From positions 6,913,878 to 6,977,877 of the forward strand of contig LR746264.1 of assembly GCA_902729315.2 (NCBI GenBank): a stretch of DNA of 64,000 nucleotides, in the 5' to 3' direction. A program made the translations under genes and the position numbers. Shown piece by piece: positions 25,218 through 34,986 of this stretch. The DNA comes from Spirodela intermedia. Lineage: Eukaryota; Streptophyta; Magnoliopsida; Alismatales; Araceae. How positions within the stretch are numbered: the stretch's first letter is position 1; every line of letters begins with the position of its first letter. Below the pieces are notes generated by a model, which ran no database searches, was not told where the DNA came from, and worked only from the letters and a program-made list of their open reading frames with translations.

Positions 25218-28200
25218 ATGCTGCTCAGAGTTTCTCACCGCTTTTCGATCCTCCATCCACCTCCCAAATTCTCCTTCTCTTCATCCGCCGTCACGAAGCT
25301 CGCCTCTCTCGTCCACAGCAAGGGGTTTCAGCGTCTCCCTCGAGCAAGGCTGCCCAGACCCATGACGGCCCAGGCCTCCGCCCGGCTCGGTAGATTCGCC
25401 GCCTTCATTGCTTCCGGCGTCGAGAATGACAGCAGTGGTCCTAACGGTTCCCTCGCGTCCTCCCCCTCTGCCGATGAAGAAGAAGGTCCGCCCTGTTGCA
25501 AATTCTCGCTGAGAGTGGATTCGATCTTCTTCTGGGCTGCAATTGGGTGCTACTTCCGGAGAGTGGAAAACCCGTTACACTGTTTTTTGTAGCATTTCTT
25601 CTCATTTTGAGATTTTTCAGGTTCCTGTTCCTCTATATTAAAGAACTTCGACGTCACCATGATGACGAAGAGTATCTGAAATTCTGCTTTTTATTGCTCG
25701 CAGTCGACCTCTTGCTTGTTTCGCCGGGGTTCCTTGCGAGAGGGGCTTTGTGATTCGTGCATTGAATCCTGAAGGGGATAATCCGGTTTTTCTATTTTTT
25801 CAATTAATTTTCTGCCGATGATACAGATATATCACCATCGGCAGGCGGGTACCGCGTTCCGCCCAAGGAAATCAGAGACATTGTCGATGCACCGCCGCTT
25901 CCTGCTCTATCATTTTCTCCTCAGAGGGATAAAATTCTATTCCTGAAGCGTAGAGCTATGCCTCCGTTATCTGATCTCGCTAGACCCGAGGAAAAGCTTG
26001 CTGGCTTAAGAATAGATGGAAGCTGTCACACGCGGAGTCGCATGTAATCTGCCTAATGATCTTTGCACCCCTATATTTATCAAAATTTGCTGTGATTTTT
26101 GGGTTTGAATGCTCCAGCGGCGTCACAATATGTTGTTGACTTCAACCATTTTCATCAGGTCATTCTACACCGGCATAATAATTCACTCACTGGAGGAAGA
26201 TGGTTCATTAGGTCCTGAGAAGGAAGTGCATGGATTTCCTGAAGGCTCCAAAATAAACTTTGTTAGCTGGTAATCTCTTGACCCACACAATTTTATCAGC
26301 AATGCACGAAAGGCCCTACGCTCAACAGTAGCCAAACATCGTATTGAAGAATCTGATTGTTGAATGATGAGGTCATTTAAATCCACAGTAAGGGAGATGA
26401 CTAAGGATGCTAATGGAATTTTTTGTTTCCCATAGATCCTGGTGATTCCTATTTTTTGCACAAAATGATGAATTTATTTTCTAGGGTAGTAAGTTCCAAG
26501 TCCTCATGAATCGCATTAGTATGTTTGCTTATTCTATATCAGGACACTAACCCTCTTATTTTGAAAAAAATAAATTTCATGAAGGTCATGCGATGGTCAG
26601 CATTTGTCTTTCAGCATTCGATCTGATGAGGTAATCACTGGTCTGCTCAATGATGAGGATTTTCCAACAGCTTATTTTTATTTTTTTCGTAATATCTCTT
26701 TAATTACCAGGAAGGCAATGACAGCAGCAAGCTGAAACTCTGGGTTGCTGATGCTCAAACAGGGAAGGCTAGGCCATTGTTTCCTTCGCCAGATGTATAT
26801 TTAAATACTATTTTTGACAAGTAAGCCCTTTCCATGCTTTTCCTCATGCCATCTTGCAATTCCTCATATCTTTTTTCATGCGGTACTCCTTTGCTTGTTC
26901 TTTGCAGTTATGTCTGGGTTGACAATTCTACGCTGTTGGTGTGCACAATCCCTAATTCTCTTGGGGAACCACCCAAGAAGCCATTGGTTCCATCTGGTCC
27001 AAAGGTCCAATCCAACGAGGCGCAGAATGTCATACAAGTCAGAACATTTCAGGATCTTCTGAAGGATGACTATGATGCAGATCTGTTTGACTATTATGCC
27101 ACCAGTCAACTAATCTTGGTCTCCCTCGATGGTACAGTAAAGCCTATTGGGCCTCCTGCTGTATATACATCAATTGACCCATCTCCTGATCAGAAATTTA
27201 TTTTGGTTTCTTCACTCCACCGGCCATATTCTTACATTGTCCCATGCGGAAGGTTCCCAAAGAAGGTTGACTTATGGACCACTGATGGAAAATTTGTCAG
27301 AGAAATCTGTGACCTGCCTCTTGCAGAGGATATCCCAATTGCTTTCAGTAGTGTCCGGAAGGGAAAGCGTTCAATCAACTGGAGACCAGACAAGCCTTCG
27401 ACGATCTACTGGTAAAGAAATTTTGGTTTTTTAATGCCTCTTCTTCTTCATTATTAAACTGTCTTATGCATAACGTATCTGAAAATTTTCAATGTAATGT
27501 CTCATGTGTTGAATTTCCCTACATTCTGACTTCATTGAAAGCCTTCTTCATTACGTCACCAACTTAAATTCACTCATCAATTCAATTCCATGTAGAACAT
27601 CCCACCACTACAAGACCATGGTATGCAGGATAAATATTAGACCGAAACTGTGAAGTGTTGCACCCCTTTGAAATGGGTGGATGTACATGACACCTATGGG
27701 CAGTTGCCAAAGCTCGAGGCTTGGGAGTATCAACTATCCGTATGGTGCTGTATTTGAGGGGTTCCATCCACAGATTAGTACCTCGCTTTCTGTTGTACGA
27801 CATTTGAAAAAAAAGGGGGGGGGGGCGCGAACAGTAATTGAGGTTTGTCCTCTGTTGGATGTTCTTGAACCGCAGTTTTCGGGGCAAGACATACCAGAAT
27901 ATCAGGGCCACAAAGGTCATCTGACATAAAAACAGAATCCTACATTTGAAAAATGTTGTTAATAATCTTGACTCCGGATTTTTTGAATTCGAGGTAGTAT
28001 TTGACCCTTTTAATTTATTAATTCTGAAGTTGTAGATACTGGCAATATTTGTCTCTAGACGGCAATATTGACAAAAGGAAAGCATGTGCAATTTTTATGA
28101 AAACCAGAAAAAACTCAATTACACAGAGGAGCCAGCTCTGAAGTATTTCTGCTTAAATGTTACTTTAATTTTCTTGTGCGATATCACAAGATGTGCATGA

Positions 28201-31200
28201 AAATCTCACAATCGAAGTTCAAGCACATAGGAGGTCTATTTTCAACCATGTAAATTATTCTGTTAACCATAAAAGCCAACATGCACGTGGAAATATCACA
28301 TATTTATTGTTGGATTCCAAATTGCTTTAGTTTCCGTGGTTTATGAGTCAAAACTATCTTAACCTTTACTATGCTGGTGTCAACTAGGGTTGAAACACAA
28401 GATGGAGGAGATGCAAAGATTGAAGTCTCCCCTCGTGATATAATTTACACAGAGCCTGCTGAGTTAGTAGATGATGAGCAGCCAGAGGTTTTACAAAAGC
28501 TTGATCTTCGCTATGGGTATGTTTACTATATTTACTGCCTTGTTCTTTGGAATGACCTCGAATCACCAGATTCTTCATCCTGATTGAGTTCCAAATGTTC
28601 ATGGGTATCACAGAATGTTGCATTTTTTCTTCATTAGAATCACCACTGATTAAATGATATCGACTCTGCAGAGCAGTCTCAAACCATGATATAATCAGGG
28701 TCATAAACACTTCTAAGCTATTGAATATGCTACTTATCAGTAAATTTTGCGGTATTCGTCGATCGGCAATGTAGCATGTTTATACAGAGGCCTTTCTCCC
28801 TAAATCTGTCACAGGATATTTTGCTTCTCCGTGTTCTTCATCAAAATATCTCATTATATGTGTAGTGTATCCTAGCTAATTGTACATTGATGATTCAAAT
28901 ATCTTGGTTTAATATTTCGACATAATTACCTGTCTATTCTTTCTATTCTCCTTCTGACCTGCATATCATATTTTTTGTTATTTCTTTTCGGAAATAAATA
29001 TTTTAAACCTTTCTTTTCTTCAGTGGCATCTGTTGGTGTGACGAATCCCTGGCTTTGGTGTACGAATCTTGGTATAAAACAAGGCGTGTAAAAACATGGG
29101 TTATATCCCCTGGAAACAAGGATCTGGGACCACGGATACTGTTTGATAGGTCATCTGAAGACGTGTACTCTGACCCAGGGTCCCCCATGCTGAGGAGAAC
29201 AGCAGAAGGAACCTACGTTATTGCAAAGATGAGAAAGGAGGATGATGATGAAACTTATATCTTGTTAAATGGAACTGGTGCCACTCCTCAAGGGAACATC
29301 CCATTTCTTGACTTATTTAACTTGTAGGTTCACTATACCCAGTTTTTAAACTTTGCAAGAACTGTTGATGCTGCATGGGCAACTGAGTTTTCTTTTTCTC
29401 TTCCAGTAATACGGGCGCTAAAGAACGAATATGGGAGAGTGACAAGGAGAAGTATTATGAATCTGTTGTCGCATTGATGTCAGACCAGACAAATGGCGAT
29501 TTACGCCTTGAAGAATTGAAAGTACTGACATCGAAGGAATCTAAGACTGAAAACACTCAGTACCATCTACAGACGTGGCCTGAAAAGAAGTCAGTCCAGA
29601 TAACACAATTTCCGCATCCATATCCCCAATTGAAATCGCTTCAGAAAGAGTTAATCAAGTACCAAAGAAAGGATGGCGTTCAACTGACAGCAACTCTTTA
29701 CTTGCCTCCGAATTATGACCCTGAGAGGAATGGACCTCTTCCGTGCTTATTCTGGTCCTATCCTGAAGAATTTAAGAGCAAGGATGCAGCTGGTCAAGTT
29801 CGTGGTTCCCCTAATGCGTTTGCTGGGATCGGTCCAACTTCAGCCCTTCTTTGGCTCGCAAGAGGGTAATACTATATAATATTTTGCTTTTACTTTTTTT
29901 TCTGGATGATTGCTATGCACTGTAAATTTCTGTTTTGTTTAGTCATCATCAGAAATTATTAGTAATTTTTTGAAGAAATATGATCGGGTATGACTGAACT
30001 AGTGAAGTCCATTTAAAGATATGGCCTCTTTTTTTTTGAAAGTGGACTTTACCGTAACATCCGTTGCCTGGAGGATGTGTGGTTGTCTACGCAGTTTTTT
30101 TGCACAGTATGCCCATCTGACATGGTTGTTTATTGTTGTATTTAGCTCTTCCTATTTCATTTTGCCGTATAATCTACCTTTCCTTGTCACTTATCGCACT
30201 TTAAGTTTTTCTGTGAAGCTTATGAGAAAATGATAAAACTTAGCACCGACTATGGGCTGAATTTATTTTGATTGCACGAATCCTTCTATTTTTTATTTAT
30301 GAATTTTTGGTTGACATAATGTGTCATGCAGATTTGCAATTTTATCTGGACCAACAGTACCAATCATTGGTGAGGGTGATGAAGAAGCAAACGACAGGTA
30401 TGTATTATCTTATTAATCCTTGCTTATTGTTGTTTAGGGTATATCTTGAACGTACCTGAGCAGGCTTTAGTTATTTGAAGCTGTTATGGATATTCCTCAG
30501 GAGGGGTATTCAGGGTTTATTTTATGATATTTTTTAATCATTTCTCATATGTTGAACAATGCCACTTTAAGTATACTTTGGTTACCATCAGTTTGGTTGA
30601 CCATGCGAAGTTTCAAATAGGTATGTAGAACAATTGGTCTCAAGCGCAGAGGCTGCTGTTGAGGAAGTCGTACGTAGAGGGGTAAGCCGCCTCCATTTCT
30701 TCCCTGAAGGTTAACGATTCTTCTATTATTCATATTCGTTATTATGCATGCTGCCTTGATCATCAGGTTGCTCATCCGAATAAGATTGCTGTTGGAGGTC
30801 ATTCTTACGGAGCATTCACGACAGCCAACCTCCTCGCACATGCTCCACATCTCTTCTCTTGTGGGGTTGCTCGGTCTGGGGCTTATAACAGAACACTTAC
30901 TCCTTTTGGTTTTCAGGTAGAGGGATTAATGCAGCTTTGTAGGATAGCGCTTGATGGCTTGTTGGCTGAGATGTTGCTATTGCTTCTCTTTATTTTGGCT
31001 GAAAATGCTCAAGCCGATTTCCTGATCAATCGCTTTTGACACTGTTTCATGGATGGCGGTAGAATGAGGACAGAACGCTTTGGGAAGCGACAAATACTTA
31101 CGCTGAGATGAGTCCGTTCATGTCAGCAAACAAAATAAAGAAGCCCCTCCTGCTTATCCATGGAGAGGAAGACAACAATTCGGGGACACTAACAATGCAG

Positions 31201-32102
31201 GTGAAAAACCTTGCGATGTATTTGCCTTTGACTTTTTGTAATTTCTATTTTGACTTTCTTAGTTTATATCTCTTATTCTTGGACGTTTTGAATTGTACTG
31301 ATCATACTTGTTAATCGTTTGAGAACGTTTAATTTAAGAATTATAATTTGGATCTGAAGACAATGAGTTAATTCTCGTAGTGGACCCTGGAAAATGAATT
31401 CATATTTGTATTTAACATTTAAATTTGGATTCTTTTTCGAAAATGTAACCTACTAATATTTATTTCTTCCTTTCTCGTCAGAAGCATTTGCAGTAAAAGA
31501 CCTTTCTTTCATTGTTTCTATCCATTGAACCTAGCAGTTGCACCGAAAAGATATGGACTTGATTTTGATGGTTAAAAACGGTAGAATGTTTAGAAAAACA
31601 TGAAGTAGGTTGATTTATTAATTCATTAACCATCGCCCTTCAGAAAATGCGTAAGAAGATGACAGCAATAGCCATGGTCTATTTCCAAAAGATGCAGTAA
31701 ATCTCTGGGTCGTGGCTGTGTTTCCTTAGACTACAGGTTTCACCTTGAGGTTGTTCCTTACGTTCCTTTATTCGTTTTTTTGTCGCCATGCAGTCAGAAA
31801 GGTTCTTCAGTGCGCTCAAGGGCCATGGCGCACTCTGCCGTCTGGTAGTTCTTCCGTTTGAATCCCATGGTTATTCTGCAAGAGAGAGCATTCTGCACGT
31901 TCTGTGGGAGACTGACAGGTGGCTGCAGAAATACTGTGTAAACAGCAGCGATAAGCCTGGAGATCCCAATGCCCTTAAATCGGATGAAACCGGGATCACG
32001 TCAGGTGAGGGTGAAAGTAAGGTCCTTTCAGTCTCAGGAGGCGGTGGTAAGGAAGGCCTTGAGCAAGAGAGTCCCCATTCGACCTGGAGATCGTCGTTGT
32101 GA
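25218..32102 (+). CDS. GEP: Glutamyl endopeptidase, chloroplastic (CGEP), with apparent 2-nt frameshift in exon 3
   Basis: Stromal prolyl-oligopeptidase-fold (S9) serine protease that cleaves after Glu. Exons: 25218-25485, 25827-26043, 26159-26271, 26585-26630, 26711-26820, 26908-27411, 28388-28516, 29024-29323, 29407-29865, 30332-30397, 30621-30681, 30767-30916, 31063-31200, 31794-32102. Apart from exon 3 they give a continuous product of about 955 residues, the expected length. A Ser/Arg-rich, acid-poor N-terminus fits a plastid transit peptide. Triad: Ser in GGHSYGAFTTA (exon 12), Asp in IHGEEDNNSG (exon 13), His in PFESHGYSARES (exon 14). Exon 3 has 113 nt where flanking phases need 111: the GAGAGA at 26217-26222 carries two extra bases and the frame then reaches TAA within about 15 codons. 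A downstream AATAAA (32518) may be the poly(A) signal. Identity is certain; functionality is uncertain. Confidence 0.92.
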
Positions 32103-32543
32103 TAAGTAGCTCAGTCATCCCGTCCAATTTTCTTATTTGGCGCAATTTCTTATTTGGAAGGTACAGTTTGTCATGTCTTCCCTATGATGCTCTTTTTTAG
32201 AGAAAGGGTATGCTTAGAAGAAAAAATGGAGACAGGGGTTGGTGGGTATGGTTTGGAATGATGGAACACGTCTCTTCTGCCACAGCATCTGAGTCCTACT
32301 TAAAGCTTGGGAGAGTCCTTGCCTTTTGATGCAGTTCTCTGGCTGGTGGAAGAACACGAAAATGAAAGCAGATGCAGCTGTGCTTGTGGTAGACAAACAT
32401 GGCAGGTGATACTCGTGCAACGAAGGCATCATCTCCTTGTGCTGTTTTAACATTTTAGCAGTTTGAAAGTACGATTTTTCTGCGCTACCGTTCTAAGTTC
32501 GACAAATCGAATCAATGAATAAAGACTCCCATTATCTGTCTTT

Positions 32544-32547
<4 letters not shown>

Positions 32548-32595
<48 letters not shown>
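32548..32595. repeat. (CT)n microsatellite downstream of CGEP
   Basis: Perfect CT run of about 48 bp starting some 25 bp after the AATAAA hexamer of CGEP. Confidence 0.95.
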
Positions 32596-32599
<4 letters not shown>

Positions 32600-33514
32600 T
32601 GTCTGAAGAGGCGATTATGCGTTTCTACTTTTGTACCATGCCAAAAACAACTTTTGCCCGAACCTGAAAGCTGGGCTTGTAGGGCATCATCGTTCATTAT
32701 CGAAAGTAGTTTCCTTTTCCTTAGTGAAAGAGCAGATTTCTCGCACATTGTATTTTTGCACTTTTTTTTTATACATGCAACGAGAGAGAGAGAGAGGTGT
32801 TAACCTTATGAAACAATCAGTGATATGGAAAAATGTTCCTAGGACTTCAAGCTGGACTTCATGTTCATATGACCCTATGAAACGGAAGCCCAAGCTTTTC
32901 TCCCTTTGATCCATTAAAAATATCCACGTACCATTATTCTAGTGAGGCTTGTCTCGAAGTCGTGATATTCTGCAAAACAGGACACAGCAGACTCGAAGAT
33001 CAGTGACGAGATAAATAGCTCGTCAGTCTCAAAATTAACCAGCAACGGGTAGATCACCCCAGTATAATTTCGATTAAAAAAAAAGTTTTCTTATGGAATG
33101 TACTAAGCTGACATAAATTTACCCGAGAAAACGTGATCTGTGTGCTGTAGGCAGCACAACCCTTGAGTTCCGATTAAGACGTCTCATCCAAACTCCCTCT
33201 GTCGGAGGGCACCCAGGTGTGAACCCAAGGATTCCCCTCCATTAATGAGATAAAATAACGCCGAGGCAGAAGCCGATAAGTGATTTTATATGCTTGAAGG
33301 GCCACCACTTCATCATCCCCAGACGGCATTCCTCCCTTTTCTTTCCCCATTATTAGACCTGGTAGAAGACCAGGAGGAAGAAGGCCGGCCTCATGCTTTG
33401 CGTATGGGACCCGCTCAAACGTCGGGACAGCTCGGGGAGGATATGATTGGAACGCGGGACTCGAGGGATGACGCGCAGCGGTACGAGATTAGTTAACGTG
33501 TCCGTATACTTTCG

Positions 33515-33530
33515 TTCGTGATGTAAGAAG
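33515..33530 (+). promoter_or_regulatory. Shared NAS promoter element, distal copy
   Basis: TTCGTGATGTAAGAAG, a one-mismatch relative (over 15 bp) of the element in front of NAS copy 2 at 39748, here about 470 bp before the NAS copy 1 ATG. Confidence 0.4.
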
Positions 33531-33666
33531 ATAATGACACGTCCCGTCCATATTTACGGGCTTGAACTCGGTCTGGAGGGAGAGCGAGAGAGAGAGAGAG
33601 AGCCTATCAACTCCGGCACAGGCTCGATAGGGGTCCGGGCCGGAATCCATTTTGTTGGGTCGTCGA

Positions 33667-33672
33667 CACGTG
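33667..33672. promoter_or_regulatory. G-box CACGTG upstream of NAS copy 1
   Basis: Palindromic CACGTG about 320 bp before the NAS ATG. bHLH factors of the iron response and bZIPs bind this core; NAS genes are iron-regulated in other plants. Its use here is inference. Confidence 0.4.
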
Positions 33673-33789
33673 TAATGGTAGACTTGATTCGCGTATTCTA
33701 CGTTCCGAACCCCCGTCGAATACGCGGCGATGGTGAAACAACTGTTGTCCACGTCTGTGGTGATAATCCTTTTAATAAAAAATGATCAG

Positions 33790-33805
33790 TTCATGACGTA
33801 AGAAT
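33790..33805 (+). promoter_or_regulatory. Shared NAS promoter element, proximal copy
   Basis: TTCATGACGTAAGAAT, about 125 bp before the TATA box of NAS copy 1. The NAS copy 2 promoter has TTCGTGACGTAAGAAA about 110 bp before its TATA box. TGACGTAA is a bZIP-type core. Confidence 0.5.
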
Positions 33806-33917
33806 AAGCCCAACGGCTCCCAACCTCTAATAAACAATGACGGCAGCGTAGTTTTACCTCCTCCCTGTTCCTTTTCCTGTTCCTGACCGCAACGGTTGAA
33901 GATCCGATTCTTGGATT

Positions 33918-33925
33918 TATAAATA
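33918..33925 (+). promoter_or_regulatory. TATA box of NAS copy 1
   Basis: TATAAATA 63 bp before the first coding ATG (33988). Confidence 0.75.
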
Positions 33926-33987
33926 AAGGTAGTGAGGCGGCATGGATCTTCACCCTATCGGCATTTCTCCCCTCTACGAGTGTCGAC

Positions 33988-34986
33988 ATGGCCACACTCT
34001 CCCCTCTGTCTCTGTCCTCCCGGCCCAGCAGGCTCAGTGTCGACATGGGAAACGGGGAGGACCTCCCCCTGGTGCAGCAGATCTGGGACTTGTATGAAAG
34101 CATCAGCAAACTGCCCTCCTTGAAACCCTCCAGTGAGGTCAACGAGCTCTTCTCCAAACTCGTTCTTACATGCGTCCCCCCGAGCCCGATCGACGTCGCC
34201 AGGCTGAGCAGAAATGCCCAGGAGATGAGATGGAAGCTCATCAGGCTGTGCGGGGAGGCGGAGGGCTTCCTGGAGAGCCACTTCTCGGCACTGCTGGGTT
34301 CCTTCGACAGTCCCCTCGACCACGTCGAGATCTTCCCCTACTACACCAACTACGTCAAGCTCGCCCACCTCGAGCACGACATCCTCAGCAAGCATACTGC
34401 TGGGCCTCCGGCTCGCATCGCCTTCATCGGCTCCGGACCGCTGCCGCTGACGTCCATCGTCCTGGCCCAGCGCCACCTGCGGTCCACCTCCTTCCACAAC
34501 TACGACATCGACGAGGAGGCTAACGCCAAGGCCCGCCGACTCGTCGCTCCCGATCCCGACCTGTCGGGGAGGATGTTCTTCCACACGTCGGATATCATGG
34601 AGGTGACCCACGCCCTGCGGGAGTACGACGTGGTCTTCCTGGCGGCACTGGTGGGAATGACCGCGGAGGCGAAGGAGCGGGTGCTCGAACACTTGGCGAA
34701 GTACATGGCGCCCGGCGCTGTGCTGATGCTGCGCAGCGCTCACGGCGCTCGCGCGTTCCTCTACCCCGTGGTCGACCCCAATAGCCTGCGGTGCTTCGAG
34801 GTCCTCTCGGTGTTCCACCCAACGGACGACGTCATAAACTCGGTGGTCCTCTCTCGTAAGTTGCCGGGCTGCAGCCATACACTGGATCTTGGGCACGGAC
34901 CTATGGTGTTCCCTTGCAAGTGCTCCGGCATTCCAGCTTTCAATCCCCTCAACCACGGTAACATGGTGGAGGAGATGGCCCCTTGA
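33988..34986 (+). CDS. NAS: Nicotianamine synthase, copy 1
   Basis: NAS condenses three S-adenosylmethionine molecules into nicotianamine, the chelator for Fe, Zn, Cu and Ni transport. Intronless, 332 residues. Family segments: IWDLYESISKLPSLKPS, IRLCGEAEG equivalent LIRLCGEAEGFLESHF, FPYYTNYVKLAHLEHDIL, IAFIGSGPLPLTSIVLA, SFHNYDIDEEANAKA, RMFFHTSDIMEV, DVVFLAALVGM, MAPGAVLMLRSAHGARAFLYP and FHPTDDVINSVV. Other NAS proteins begin near MGNGEDLPLVQQ, which here is residue 20 (ATG at 34045). The earlier in-frame ATG at 33988 adds 19 Ser/Leu/Arg-rich residues and lies within the identical motif AGTGTCGACATGG, so either start is possible. GC-rich at third positions. It is near-identical to copy 2 over most of its length but ends differently. 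Confidence 0.96.
   Translation: MATLSPLSLSSRPSRLSVDMGNGEDLPLVQQIWDLYESISKLPSLKPSSEVNELFSKLVLTCVPPSPIDVARLSRNAQEMRWKLIRLCGEAEGFLESHFSALLGSFDSPLDHVEIFPYYTNYVKLAHLEHDILSKHTAGPPARIAFIGSGPLPLTSIVLAQRHLRSTSFHNYDIDEEANAKARRLVAPDPDLSGRMFFHTSDIMEVTHALREYDVVFLAALVGMTAEAKERVLEHLAKYMAPGAVLMLRSAHGARAFLYPVVDPNSLRCFEVLSVFHPTDDVINSVVLSRKLPGCSHTLDLGHGPMVFPCKCSGIPAFNPLNHGNMVEEMAP

Larger units (their letters stand above)
32103..33987. other. Intergenic region between CGEP and NAS copy 1
   Basis: Contains the CGEP 3' UTR with AATAAA at 32518-32523, a (CT)n tract (32548-32595), a block resembling DNA upstream of NAS copy 2 (33204-33246), a short (GA)n run (33585-33602), a CACGTG G-box (33667-33672) and the NAS promoter. 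No additional gene recognised. Confidence 0.65.

Noticed and set aside
33955-34956. Long 333-codon frame antisense to NAS copy 1 (and 355 codons antisense to copy 2 at 39964-41031)
   Set aside because: Both are shadows of a GC3-rich gene: the translation is compositionally biased and has no family resemblance, while the sense frame is a full NAS.
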